Positions 32,982-41,794 are shown, counted from the stretch's first letter. The stretch: DNA of 64,000 nt from VXNE01 sp965206615 (GCA_965206615.1 CBDBKI010000004.1:558001-622000); one strand, 5' to 3'. Numbers and translations: made by a program. Notes: a model not told the origin generated them from the sequence alone.

Positions 32982-35783
32982 TTATTCCATGGATTGCTCG
33001 ACGACCTGCCGCAGGGCAGCGAAAAAGCGCGTTCGGAGCGTCGCGGCAGGCTCGATTCCTGCCGCCTTTTCGCACCAGCGTTGCAGCAGTACGTCGACGT
33101 CCACCGGAGTCCGATCCCGCACGCCGATGCCGGCTTGCAGACGGCCCATCTGGACCTCCAGACGCAGCGCCTGGTCGCCCTGCGGCGAGTCCATGCCGGC
33201 GGCGATTTCCGCCTCGACCGTCAGCCGCCGCAGGGCGTCTTCGTCCGCCGTGGCTGCCGGCTCCTCGATCCGGCCCGCGAACAGCTTGCCGAGGTCGGCG
33301 GCTCGCGCGAGCCATGCCTCCGTGGCGCCGCCCTCCCGCTCCAGGCTCGCGAGGTCCGCATCGAGGGTGTCCACCGCATCGATGTGGGCGAGCTTCTCGA
33401 GGATGGGTTGGCGGTTCCTGCGTAGCCGCACCTCGCGTTCGAAATCCGACCACGCGCGTTGCAGACGCCGTTCGACCTCCGCCGGGAGGCGCTCCAGCGC
33501 GTCCAGCCGACGGCGGTAGTCCGCCGCGCGACGGGGATCGATGACGTTGTCCGTCTCGGCCGCGACTTCGCCGCGCAAGGCATCGATCAGGGTATTCGCC
33601 TCCCCAACGGCGGCGGTCGTCCGTGTGCGGTGTTCGCCGCGCTGGACGTCGCGGGTCTCGAAGACGCGGTCGCAGATCTCGCGGAACTCCTTCCAGAGCT
33701 GCTGGTCGACGCGTCGCGGGGTCGTCCCCACGTGCTTCCAGTTCGCCTGCAGTCGCTTCATCGTGTTGATCTGGTCGCCCAGCGGCACATCGCTTTCCGT
33801 GGCTTGCCGTGCGTCGTCCACGATGGCCTGCTTCGCGGCGACGTTGCGGTCCCATTCGACCTTCAGGTGTCCATAGAGGTCGTCGGTGACGGCCTGGAAG
33901 CGGGTGTCGAGTTTCTTGCCCGGGGAGCGGTCCACCGGGTGATAGGCGCGCCACTCGGCGCGCGCCTGGCGCAGTATCTGTTCGACGCCCCGGTAATCCG
34001 CCTGCTCCCAGTCGTTGGCGGCGACGAAGGACTCGAGCTGCGCGCAGATCGCCTCGCGTTGCTCGAGGTTGAAGCGACGTTCCTCGGCGAGCGCGGCGAA
34101 GTGCTCCCGGCAGGGCTCGAAGGCACGGTCGGCGCCAGCATTGAAGCGGTCCATCAAGGCCCGGTCGGCAGCGGAGCGCAGGCGCCCGAGCGCCCGGACA
34201 CGCCCGCGAAGTTCCTTGATGCGCGCCATCTGGGCATCCGGCGGGAGCGGGTTGTCGGCGATCGCCTCGATCTCGTCGCACAGGACCTCGCGCTTGCCGC
34301 GCTCGGCGAACGACTGCCAGTCGGTCAGTTCGCGCAGGCGCGCCGAGCGGCTGGACAGTTTCGTTCCCGGCCCATCCTGCGCGGAGCGCGGCAGGCGGTG
34401 CACCCACCGGTTCGCATGCGTCTGCAGGCGCGACGCTGCGTTGACTTCGCCAGCTTCGACGGCCTGTTCCATCGCCTCGATCGCCGAGGAGATTTCGGTC
34501 TGCACCGCGGAAAAGGCCTCGTGACACCGTTCGTCCAGGGCCCGCATTTCCGTCTCGCGGGCCGCAACTTCATCCATCCAGGGCGGGCGGGCGCAGTCGG
34601 CCGGCCAATCGATCCGGCGCAGCACGTCGGCCGCTTCGGTCGCGTGGCGGCGCGCTTCGGATTGCAGGCGCCAGACCTCTGCGTAGTCCGCGTCGGTCTC
34701 GGGCGTCTTGAAGGTGGTCTCCGTCGCCAGGATTGCGGCCCCGGCGGAACGGGCGTCGCGAGCGCGGTCGAGGGCTTCGATCAGCGCGTGTACGCGCTGG
34801 CAGCGATCCCGGAATGCCACGGCTTCCGCCTCGCCCGGCGGCTCCCGGTCGGCGTGGCGGCTCCAATGGCTCTGCAACTCGTCCAGGCGCGCGGAGAGCT
34901 CGGTGGTCGTCTCGAAGGAACCGGGGTCCGCGGTGATGCTGCTCGCCACCGCCGCGACGGCCGACAGCAGGCTTTCGAACGAGGGGAGTGGCGGCCCGGC
35001 ATCGTTCGTCGCAACCGATTCGATGATCGGAGGTTCGGGCAGGCGGAACCGTGTTCGCAGGGCGTCCACGTCGGCAGCGGGGTGCCCGAACGCTTCCAGC
35101 GCCGTGGCGTTCTGCTCGAGGCTCGCCAGCGTCGTGGCCCATTCCCGACGCAGAACGTCGCGCTTCGCGGCCAACTGCGCGTCGTCGCTCCGCACCCGTT
35201 CGGCGGACGCGATGATCGATTCGGCTCGCCCGACGAGATCGTCCCGTTCCTGCCGCAGGCGCTTCAGCAAGTCGAGACGGTCGCGCGCGATGCGATGCAC
35301 GGCCTTGTCCCGCGTACGGGCGAGGTGCTCGAGTGCGATCAGCCGGTGCTCGTCGCGGACGGTGTCCGCAAGGGCGGTACGCGTATCGACGTCCGGCACC
35401 CGTACGACTGCCCGAGCCGCCTGCCGGGGATCGCCGATGGCGTCGAGCCGCTCCGCCGTCGGCGCGCGCAGGAACCGTGCGATGACTACGTCGGGGTCAC
35501 CCGCGAACGCGTGGTCGTCGCCGAGATCGACGAGCCGCTCCGCGGCCGCCGTCGCCAGTTCCGGACGATCGCCCTGTCGGGCGTCTTCGAGCAGCCCGCC
35601 GAGTGCGTCCGGAGACGCGATCCGCGCCAGCGCGGCGATGCGTACGGACGGATTGGCGTCTTCGGTCGCGACTCTCCGAAAGGTGGTCTCGTCGGCGGCA
35701 TCGAGAGCGAGCACGGCCTCCCGCCGACGCGCAGGATCCACGTCCGTCAGCCTGGGCTTGCGTCTGAACAGTCTCGACAGCAT
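32982..35783 (-). CDS. large DUF349-domain protein
   Basis: A 933-residue, charged, largely helical protein. The first ~180 residues resemble HEAT-like repeats (VRIAALARIASPDAL, RLIALEHLARTRDKAVHRIARDRL). The middle holds several DUF349 units, recognisable by W-DYRGVEQILRQARAEWRAYHPVDRSPGKKLDTRF and LQANWKHVGTTPRRVDQQLWKEF. Many regions would form coiled coils. No enzymatic motif, signal peptide or membrane segment is seen. DUF349 proteins have no settled function. It is alone on the minus strand, convergent with the histidine kinase gene. Confidence 0.88.
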   Translation of the reverse strand: MLSRLFRRKPRLTDVDPARRREAVLALDAADETTFRRVATEDANPSVRIAALARIASPDALGGLLEDARQGDRPELATAAAERLVDLGDDHAFAGDPDVVIARFLRAPTAERLDAIGDPRQAARAVVRVPDVDTRTALADTVRDEHRLIALEHLARTRDKAVHRIARDRLDLLKRLRQERDDLVGRAESIIASAERVRSDDAQLAAKRDVLRREWATTLASLEQNATALEAFGHPAADVDALRTRFRLPEPPIIESVATNDAGPPLPSFESLLSAVAAVASSITADPGSFETTTELSARLDELQSHWSRHADREPPGEAEAVAFRDRCQRVHALIEALDRARDARSAGAAILATETTFKTPETDADYAEVWRLQSEARRHATEAADVLRRIDWPADCARPPWMDEVAARETEMRALDERCHEAFSAVQTEISSAIEAMEQAVEAGEVNAASRLQTHANRWVHRLPRSAQDGPGTKLSSRSARLRELTDWQSFAERGKREVLCDEIEAIADNPLPPDAQMARIKELRGRVRALGRLRSAADRALMDRFNAGADRAFEPCREHFAALAEERRFNLEQREAICAQLESFVAANDWEQADYRGVEQILRQARAEWRAYHPVDRSPGKKLDTRFQAVTDDLYGHLKVEWDRNVAAKQAIVDDARQATESDVPLGDQINTMKRLQANWKHVGTTPRRVDQQLWKEFREICDRVFETRDVQRGEHRTRTTAAVGEANTLIDALRGEVAAETDNVIDPRRAADYRRRLDALERLPAEVERRLQRAWSDFEREVRLRRNRQPILEKLAHIDAVDTLDADLASLEREGGATEAWLARAADLGKLFAGRIEEPAATADEDALRRLTVEAEIAAGMDSPQGDQALRLEVQMGRLQAGIGVRDRTPVDVDVLLQRWCEKAAGIEPAATLRTRFFAALRQVVEQSME

Positions 35784-35884
35784 GACCTCGATCCATCATC
35801 GAACGTCGACCGGCGCCGCGGAATCCGCGGGCTCCGGATCGCCGGAAAGGCGCGGTGACCCGCACCAGCGCCTACAGGGAACGC

Positions 35885-36124
35885 CTACAGGGAATTGTGG
35901 GTCCCATCGCAGAGAGGCTTCCTGCCGCTGTGCTTGCAGCCGCAGAAGTACAGCGTGCGATCGGCTTCCGCTTCGAAGGGCATCGGCGTGAACTCGGTCC
36001 CCTGGTGGGAGCCGTCGCAGAACGGTTGGTTGCCGCTCCTGCCGCATGCACACCAGAAGTACTTCTTGCCGGCTTCCACCTCCACGGGAAACGGGGCTTT
36101 CTGGGCGATGTTCGGCGTTGCCAT
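35885..36124 (-). CDS. dual CDGSH iron-sulfur protein
   Basis: A 79-residue protein with two CDGSH [2Fe-2S] sites in tandem: CACGRSGNQPFCDGSH and CGCKHSGRKPLCDGTH, each Cys-x-Cys...Cys-x(3)-His. Bacterial tandem CDGSH proteins of this length are soluble monomers of uncertain role in electron transfer or Fe-S handling. AAGGAG precedes ATG 36124. It is divergent from the alpha/beta hydrolase gene. Confidence 0.92.
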   Translation of the reverse strand: MATPNIAQKAPFPVEVEAGKKYFWCACGRSGNQPFCDGSHQGTEFTPMPFEAEADRTLYFCGCKHSGRKPLCDGTHNSL

Positions 36125-36543
36125 GACCACACTCCTTGAGTTCGGCTCGTTGCCGGTCGAGAGTCGCTGTCCGTGCGACGCCCGCCCGGGGCGTTTCGTT
36201 TGCGTTGCCTGGTCTTGGAATATGCCGGAACCCCGGGGCTTCCTGCCCACCGGGTTCCCGCCGCCTCCGGGACGGGAACGCCTTGCGACTATTCGAAATG
36301 CCGTGCCTTCCACCAGGGGAAGAAGTCCGGCAGATCACGGCTTACTTTACCCGGAAACGCCGCCGGGCGTGTTGCCGGAAACTCATGATACGCATTCCCC
36401 GGCGTCCGCCGAGCGTCCCCTGTGGAACCGGGCGCGGGCGTCGATCCTGCACGCTTGCGTGGAACAGGACTCCAACCGCGAACGCCGACTGTGGCGCGCT
36501 CTGATAGTAGTATTGCCCCTGACCCGCTCCTTGGACGACCCCG
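36125..36543. other. 419-base divergent intergenic region, no gene recognised
   Basis: It lies between the CDGSH gene (leftward) and an alpha/beta hydrolase gene (rightward) and must hold both promoters. Open frames exist on both strands but read as Arg/Pro/Gly-rich translations of GC-rich DNA with no domain features. I see no tRNA, hairpin pair or repeat family member in it. Confidence 0.5.
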
Positions 36544-37443
36544 ATGGCACGATGGGACAAGGCATCTCCACCCTCCATACCGGACTGGTTCTGGCGGGCG
36601 GTGGAAACCGAACGGGATACGGCCACCGTCGAGGTGGACGAGTGTGACGTCTTCTATCGCACCTGGGGCGATGTGGGGAAGCCCGGCGTCCTGCTGATCC
36701 ACGGCATGAACGCGCACAGCGCCTGGTGGGACTTCATCGCCCCGCAATTGCTGGACGAATACCGCATCGCCGCGATGGACCTTACGGGCATGGGTGACTC
36801 GGACTACCGATACGCCTATGACTCGGCGACCTACGCGCAGGAGATCGTCGCGGTTTGCGATGCGATGGGATTCGGCGAGGACGTCGTCATCGTCGGCCAC
36901 AGCTTCGGCGGCATGATGGCCGCCAAGGCAGCCAACCTGTTCCCGGAGCGCTTCGGAGCGCTGCTCCTGGTGGACTCCGGCATCCGGCATCCGGACGAGC
37001 CGCTCAAGGACCAGCCGCTGATGGGCGGCGGTCGCCCGAAAACCTATCCCGATCGGCAGTCGGCGGAAGGCCGCTTCCGACTCTATCCGCCGCAGCCCTG
37101 CGAAAACCGCTACATCGTGGAGTACATCGCGAAGCACTCGCTGATGCGCGTCGACCGGGGCTGGGCCTGGAAGTTCGACGAGGAACTGCCCCTGACGCTC
37201 AAGGACGGCGAGCGGCAACCCGAGGACTACAGCGGCATCTCCGTTCCCGTCGGGCTCATCTACGGCAAGGACAGCGAGTCGTTCAGCCAGCGGACGCTCG
37301 AATACATGCTGGAACTCCTGGCGGGCGATGTGCCGGTGGTAGGGATCGACGACGCGCAGCACCATGTCTTCCTGGACCAGCCGCTGGCGTTCGTCGATGC
37401 GCTCAGGACGATGCTCCGGACGCTGCGGGGCTTTCGCGGGTGA
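36544..37443 (+). CDS. alpha/beta-fold hydrolase
   Basis: A 299-residue serine hydrolase. The oxyanion-hole strand is LLIHGMNAHSAWWDF, the nucleophile elbow GHSFGGMM holds the Ser, and a later His in DDAQHHVFLDQPLAF with Asp in GLIYGKDSES complete the triad. AMDLTGMGDSDYR is typical of the epoxide hydrolase/haloalkane dehalogenase-like group. No signal peptide. Substrate unknown. The 3' end runs into a repeat block 11 bases downstream. Confidence 0.9.
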   Translation: MARWDKASPPSIPDWFWRAVETERDTATVEVDECDVFYRTWGDVGKPGVLLIHGMNAHSAWWDFIAPQLLDEYRIAAMDLTGMGDSDYRYAYDSATYAQEIVAVCDAMGFGEDVVIVGHSFGGMMAAKAANLFPERFGALLLVDSGIRHPDEPLKDQPLMGGGRPKTYPDRQSAEGRFRLYPPQPCENRYIVEYIAKHSLMRVDRGWAWKFDEELPLTLKDGERQPEDYSGISVPVGLIYGKDSESFSQRTLEYMLELLAGDVPVVGIDDAQHHVFLDQPLAFVDALRTMLRTLRGFRG

Positions 37444-37454
37444 TTCGGCACGGA

Positions 37455-37680
37455 TTGTAGCGCCCCATGGCCGGCCCGCCGCCTCGCAACGCGAACGCAG
37501 TTCGCGCGCGCTCGGCAACGGCTCCGCCCGCGGCCCAGCCACGCCGACCTTTCATGGAACAACCGCCGCCGGTCGCTGCGCTCCCGTCGTCGGACGTTCC
37601 ATGAAAGGGGCGACCCTTGTGGCCGCCCGCGCTGGAACCGTGCAGGAATTCGGCACGGGACGGGACAAGCCCGTCCCTAC
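37455..37680. repeat. composite repeat block, second copy
   Basis: This block carries the same parts in the same order as 6964-7170: TTGTAGCGCCCCAT (37455-37468); an 11-bp inverted pair TTTCATGGAAC (37550-37560) and GTTCCATGAAA (37596-37606); a hairpin GGGCGACC/GGCCGCCC around CTTGT (37608-37628); and GGGACGGG/CCCGTCCC around ACAAG followed by TAC (37657-37680). It also holds an AACGCGAAC/GTTCGCG palindrome near 37490, as after rho and amtB. No gene is visible. Confidence 0.85.
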
Positions 37681-37699
37681 ATTGCCGGCGCCGGGACCA

Positions 37700-38411
37700 T
37701 CAGATCCGGGGTCGGGGCCGCACTGCCGCCTTCAGGAACCCGTGTTCGCCGGGGTCGCCCCCCTCCGCCCGCGTGCGCACCAGTCGCTCGATCCTCGTGC
37801 GCAGGCGCTCCGTCTTGCGTACCGACTTGCGGCGGGCGAGATGCGGCGACCACCGTGACAGCGGCAACAGGTCGGCGCTTGCGCCGAGGCCGTCGATGCG
37901 GCGACCACCAGCGATGCAGCGCATCGTCCGGCCGGCGTCGGGCGACCACGTTGTGCAGCAGGAGTTCACGCGACGGGACACGCTCGCGAATCCAGTAGGC
38001 GGAGAACTCCGCGAGGGCAGCGCGCAGTTCCGCATCGAAGCCGCGTTCCCAGACGTACTGCTTGAGCGGTAGCGCGATCGCGCCGTCGGCGTCGCGGATC
38101 AGGTCGACGGCGACCCCGGGGCCGAGATCGGTCTCGACCCAGCCCAGGAAGCGCGGAACGAACTCCCGCAAGCTATCCCCGATGCGGTCGTGCATTTCCG
38201 TGAGCGTGCGCGCCTCCTGGCGGTTGTCGTCGAAGCTGCTCGCCGGCTTCAGACGGCCCTTCAGGCCCTTGCGGCTGCGCTTGACGGGAAGATCGACATC
38301 GCTGCGCGGGAGCTTGATGCAGACGTCGGGGTTCCGCGGGTGCACGTAGCAGCGCCGGTTGCCCCCTCTTGCGAACGGGTCCGCGGCGCCGAGGCGGATC
38401 AGCTCAGCCAT
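37700..38411 (-). pseudogene. YrbL-family protein gene with a one-base frameshift
   Basis: The N-terminal part starts MAELIRLGAADPFARGGNRRC and reads on through CIKLPRSDVDLP and FVPRFLGWVETDLGPGVAVDLI, the YrbL (PhoP-regulated, kinase-like fold) family. The conserved C-terminus, IDGLGASADLLPLSRW and LARRKSVRKTERL, is in another frame. Removing G37901 joins LHNVVARRRPDDALHRWWS to RIDGLGASADL. The start overlaps the stop of the preceding glycosyltransferase gene by 8 bases. Either the gene is dead or the base is a sequencing error. YrbL's biochemical role is unknown. Confidence 0.75.
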
Positions 38412-39009
38412 GGGTAAGGGTGGCTGAACGGCAGCTCACGAGGTCCAGCCGCCCGGTGCGGGCGTTGCTCTTGCCGCAGAAGATCAAGTCCACGGGGAGG
38501 TCGCTCGAGGCGGACACGTCGCATCGCTCGATCGTCGGATCGACCGGGTTCGGCATGTGATGGAGCCGCGCCCGCGTCCGGGCGAAACACCGTTCGAGTT
38601 CGCGCCGGCCGGTGGAGACGAAGACAGCGTCGACGATCTCGGCGCGGTGGGCGATCCGGGTGGCGTTTTCCGGGACGAACAGAGGATCGTAGTTGCAGTG
38701 GACGATCACCGTCCCGGGGTGGGCCCTGCGCAGGTCCGCGAGCGTGGCGTTGGTGATGGCATCGCAGTGTCCGGCGATGACCAGGTCCGGCTCCACGGCT
38801 TCCGCCATCTCCAGCAGCTTGCGGTTCGCCCGTCGGCGCCCGATGGGTCGAATGCCGAGCGGCGCCTCGAAGGCCGCGATGTCCCGGTCGCTGAAGTCGT
38901 GAAGATCGTGGCCGGCCTTGATCAGGCCGAGTTCGAGCTTCTTCGCCCAGCTCACACGCTTCGCCCCGTACTTGCGTAGCTGGCGGTGCGCGACATGGAG
39001 AATCCGCAT
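38404..39009 (-). CDS. truncated glycosyltransferase-like protein
   Basis: A 201-residue protein starting MRILHVAHRQLRKYGAKRVSWAKKLELGLIKAGHDL, the N-terminal Rossmann domain of a GT-B glycosyltransferase; VIVHCNYDPLFVP and VFVSTGRRELERCF are interdomain-type segments and VDLIFCGKSNARTGRLDLV opens the C-terminal, nucleotide-sugar-binding domain. It stops about ten residues later, so roughly 150 residues of the usual C-terminal domain are missing and activity is doubtful. The stop lies inside the yrbL start region. Signal for ribosome binding is poor. Confidence 0.65.
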   Translation of the reverse strand: MRILHVAHRQLRKYGAKRVSWAKKLELGLIKAGHDLHDFSDRDIAAFEAPLGIRPIGRRRANRKLLEMAEAVEPDLVIAGHCDAITNATLADLRRAHPGTVIVHCNYDPLFVPENATRIAHRAEIVDAVFVSTGRRELERCFARTRARLHHMPNPVDPTIERCDVSASSDLPVDLIFCGKSNARTGRLDLVSCRSATLTHG

Positions 39010-39325
39010 GCACAATACGATACCGCGGACGGGAGGGACCGGGAACGCAGTTCGCGCGGAAGGTTGACCAGTCTCGACGGCTGCAGCGTCGAAAGAGACT
39101 TGCAGCGTCAAGTGTTCGCCGCTGGCGCTGCCGACGCCATGCACCATGCAGAAGGTGTTCGTCGCGCAAGCGCGCCGGCCGGATCAGGACGAAATCGGAC
39201 CATTTGCAGTCGTGATAGACGGCGAACACGAAGACAAGCTCCGGCGTGCGGGGCGTGATGAGCTGCTCGACCGAAATCCGGAACTGGCCGCTGTAGGATT
39301 TCTTGCGCGGGTCCGGTCGCGACAT
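39010..39325 (-). pseudogene. unidentified gene relic broken by a 7-bp duplication
   Basis: The minus strand reads VEQLITPRTPELVFVFAVYH and DCKWSDFVLIRPARLRDEHLLHG, then continues in a second frame as VGSASGEHLTLQVSFDAAAVE. The two halves fit together exactly if one copy of the tandem heptamer at 39137-39150 is removed. Composition and hydrophobic pattern are those of a real protein (not the Arg/Pro-rich translation seen in non-coding frames here). I do not recognise the family. The second half runs in frame into the glycosyltransferase start. Confidence 0.55.
39137..39150. repeat. 7-bp tandem duplication (CCATGCA twice)
   Basis: CCATGCA occupies 39137-39143 and again 39144-39150. Deleting one copy restores a continuous reading frame on the minus strand (HLLHG joined to VGSASGEH), so this looks like a slippage mutation that broke the gene. 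Confidence 0.85.
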
Positions 39326-39482
39326 GTCTGCTCTGGGTCTCTTTTGCGTATATTGCGAATTCGAGTTCCCGGACGGCCACCAATCCTGGAACGGGGATCA
39401 ACCGGGGTCATCGAGATGGTTGCCTGTCCCGGGCGCGCTCAGAAGCCCTACAATGCACTGGTCGCGGAGCCAGGGGAAGCAG

Positions 39483-40457
39483 ATGGCGAACCGTCCCAGA
39501 GTGGTACTCACGCGCGCGTGGCCGGAGGAGGCGGAGGCGTATCTGGCCGGCCGCTACGACCTGACCCGCAACGAAACCGACACGCCCATGGACGAGGCGG
39601 CGTTGCGCGCGGCGCTCGCGGAGGCGGACGCCCTCTGCCCCACCGTGACGGACCGCATCCACGCGGGTCTTTTCGAGGGCATCGAGCCGCGCGTACGCAT
39701 CATCGGCAGCTACGGGGTCGGCTTCGAGCACGTCGACCTCGAAACCGCGAAGGCACACGGCATCGCCGTCTCGAACACGCCCGAAGTGCTGACCGACTGC
39801 ACGGCGGACATCGCGATGGGACTGCTGCTCGTCGCGGCGCGGCGCATGGGCGAAGGCGAACGTCACGTTCGGGCCGGGGCCTGGGTGGGGTGGCGGCCAA
39901 CGCACATGGTGGGCACCCGGGTGTGGGGCAAGACCGTGGGCCTCGTGGGCTTTGGCCGCATCGGGCGCGCCGTGGCGCGGCGGGCGCACTTCGGTTTCGG
40001 CATGAAGGTGCTGTACCACGATCCCTTCCCGGTGCCGGAAGAGGTGGCCCGGGAAACGGACGCGACCGCGTGCGGGACCCTGGACGAGCTGCTTGGCGCC
40101 GCGGATTTCATCTCGCTGCACTGTCCCTCGACGCCGGAGACCCGCCACCTCATGAACGCCGAGCGCATCGCGCGCATGCAGCCCCACGCCTTCCTCGTGA
40201 ACACCTCGCGCGGCGACGTGGTGGAACAACTCGCGCTGGCCGATGCGTTGCGGGAGGGTCGCCTCGCAGGCGCCGGACTAGACGTGTACGAGGGCGAACC
40301 CAACGTGCCCGAGGCGTTGGCCGGCCTCGAGAACGTGGTCCTCCTGCCGCACCTCGGGAGCGGGTCGCTGGAGACCCGGGTCGCGATGGGCATGCGGGTG
40401 GCGGAGAACCTCGAAGCGTTCTTCGGCGGAACGGAGATGCCTGACCGGTTGGCGTGA
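39483..40457 (+). CDS. D-2-hydroxyacid dehydrogenase (glyoxylate/hydroxypyruvate reductase-like)
   Basis: A 324-residue NAD(P)H-dependent dehydrogenase. The nucleotide-binding motif is GLVGFGRIGRAVARRA; catalytic Arg is in NTSRGDVV, Glu in the LDVYEGEP segment and His in LLPHLGSGS. The substrate-binding loop SYGVGFEHVDLETAKAHGIAVSNTP is typical of glyoxylate and hydroxypyruvate reductases. Start ATG 39483 follows AGGGGAAG. The glycerate-kinase-like gene at 29486 could act on its product, but the two are 10 kb apart. Confidence 0.92.
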   Translation: MANRPRVVLTRAWPEEAEAYLAGRYDLTRNETDTPMDEAALRAALAEADALCPTVTDRIHAGLFEGIEPRVRIIGSYGVGFEHVDLETAKAHGIAVSNTPEVLTDCTADIAMGLLLVAARRMGEGERHVRAGAWVGWRPTHMVGTRVWGKTVGLVGFGRIGRAVARRAHFGFGMKVLYHDPFPVPEEVARETDATACGTLDELLGAADFISLHCPSTPETRHLMNAERIARMQPHAFLVNTSRGDVVEQLALADALREGRLAGAGLDVYEGEPNVPEALAGLENVVLLPHLGSGSLETRVAMGMRVAENLEAFFGGTEMPDRLA

Positions 40458-40508
40458 GGGAACCCACACTGGCCGGATCACCTGGTTGAAATGGAGAAGG
40501 AACGACAC

Positions 40509-41252
40509 ATGCGAGTCACGGTACTTGTTGCGTGCGGGATACTGGTCTGCCAGGGCGTTTCCGTACTGGCCGGGGAGATCGATGCCAAGGTCGAGGCGGC
40601 GCTCGCCGCGGACATCCGCACGCCCGCGGAGACGGTCCGCGACGCCAACCGCAAGCCGTTGGAGACCCTCAAGTTTTTCGGGCTGACAGACGACATGCAG
40701 GTGCTCGAACTGGTGCCCGGCGGCGGCTGGTACACGAAGATCCTGGCGCCGGTGCTCGCCGCGAGCGGGCATCTGGCGGTGGCCATGCGCGCGGAGCGCG
40801 CCGCGGCGCTTGCGGTCGAGGCGGGCTGGGATGTGGATCTGATCGAGACCGGTGCCTTCGAGCGGGTCGAGGGAACGCCGTTCTATGACATGAGCGGACT
40901 GGACTTCGGCGCAGGTCGGTTTGACCTCGCGCTCACGTTCCGCAACGTGCATAACTTCGACCAGGGGAACCGGACGGCCATGCACGCGGCGGTGTTCCGG
41001 GCGTTGAAGCCCGGCGGACACTACGGCGTGGTCGACCACACGCGGCGTCACATGCAGGCGGACACCGACGAGAACGGGCGGCGCTTCGACCCGGTGCTGG
41101 CGATCAAGGAGATCGAGGCGGCCGGCTTCGACTTCGTCGACTACTCGGACCTGCACTACCGCCCCGACGACGAACTGCGCTACGAGGTGGGACGGCGCAC
41201 GGTGACAGGGAACACGGATCGCTTCACGCTGTTGTTCCGGCGGCCGGAGTAA
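40509..41252 (+). CDS. exported SAM-methyltransferase-like protein
   Basis: A 247-residue protein with a signal peptide (MRVTVLVACGILVCQGVSVLAGE) and a class-I methyltransferase fold: VLELVPGGGWYTKILAPVL is the SAM loop, DLALTFRNVHNF and LKPGGHYGVVDHTRR follow the family order. Close relatives are annotated as methyltransferases although SAM is not expected in the periplasm, so the true role is open. GAGAAGGA precedes ATG 40509. Its 3' side is 48 bases from a REP-like hairpin. Confidence 0.85.
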   Translation: MRVTVLVACGILVCQGVSVLAGEIDAKVEAALAADIRTPAETVRDANRKPLETLKFFGLTDDMQVLELVPGGGWYTKILAPVLAASGHLAVAMRAERAAALAVEAGWDVDLIETGAFERVEGTPFYDMSGLDFGAGRFDLALTFRNVHNFDQGNRTAMHAAVFRALKPGGHYGVVDHTRRHMQADTDENGRRFDPVLAIKEIEAAGFDFVDYSDLHYRPDDELRYEVGRRTVTGNTDRFTLLFRRPE

Positions 41253-41299
41253 CGCCACCCGCCCCGTCCCGTTGCCAGGGGCTTGCACAGGCTCGACAC

Positions 41300-41324
41300 G
41301 GGCGACGACAAGCGTCGCCCCTAC
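41300..41324. repeat. REP-like hairpin at the end of the MazF-like remnant
   Basis: Arms GGGCGACG (41300-41307) and CGTCGCCC (41313-41320) enclose ACAAG and are followed by CTAC. On the minus strand the GTAG supplies the TAG stop of the neighbouring small reading frame (41323-41321). The stem differs from the GGGACGGG type at four positions, all compensated. Confidence 0.85.
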
Positions 41325-41473
41325 GATCGATCGATTGCCAGAGCGTCCGAAAGAGCCTTCCTCGCCGCTTGGCCGTCGGTCTCGCACAATGCCCCGACCC
41401 TGCGGGCGATGGTCGCGGCCCGGTCGGTGAACGGGAAAGGCACCACAACGACGTCAAGCGGTTCAAAGGTCAC
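41321..41473 (-). pseudogene. shortened MazF/PemK-like toxin remnant
   Basis: A 50-codon frame starting GTG that overlaps the antitoxin stop. It begins VTFEPLDVVVVPFPFTDRAA, the first strand of MazF/PemK mRNA interferases (canonical FEPGDVVLVPFPFTD). After residue 22 it jumps to IARRVGALCETDGQAARKAL, which resembles the last helix of MazF. About 60 residues between, including the usual catalytic region, are missing, most simply by an in-frame internal deletion. It ends at the GTAG of a REP-like hairpin. A functional toxin is unlikely. Confidence 0.6.
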
Positions 41474-41687
41474 GCCAGGCTTCCTCGTCCTCCGGCGATA
41501 CCCACTCGCTCAGGACCTCCGAAAGGCCTTGCAGGTAGTCGTCACGCCCCGGTGTCACCTTTCGCACGACCACGTGACGGCCCTCGATCTCGAAGGCGAT
41601 CACGTCGCCCTCGTGCAGGTTGGCTCTTTCCCGAATGCTCTTCGGGATCGTCGTCTGTCCGCGTGACGTGATCTTGGCGAGCTCCAT
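41463..41687 (-). CDS. AbrB/SpoVT-type antitoxin
   Basis: A 74-residue swapped-hairpin DNA-binding protein: MELAKITSRGQTTIPKSIRE then EGDVIAFEIEGRHVVVRKV is the AbrB/MazE domain, and DEEAWRDL is a short acidic tail of the sort that binds the toxin. Its stop overlaps the start of the shortened MazF-like frame, so the pair keeps its operon arrangement although the toxin is broken. Antitoxins of this class repress their own promoter. Confidence 0.85.
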   Translation of the reverse strand: MELAKITSRGQTTIPKSIRERANLHEGDVIAFEIEGRHVVVRKVTPGRDDYLQGLSEVLSEWVSPEDEEAWRDL

Positions 41688-41794
41688 AGTCGTAATCAAA
41701 GAACTTCTTGTTTGACGGAAATAACGAGGCGGCTCCCGACATTGCAAGTCGTCGACCACACGCCGGCGCCACGCGGGGGGAACACGCATGCAGG

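Noticed and set aside
36289..37542. A 417-codon minus-strand frame opposite the alpha/beta hydrolase
   Set aside because: The plus-strand frame has a complete catalytic triad; this one is its antisense shadow.
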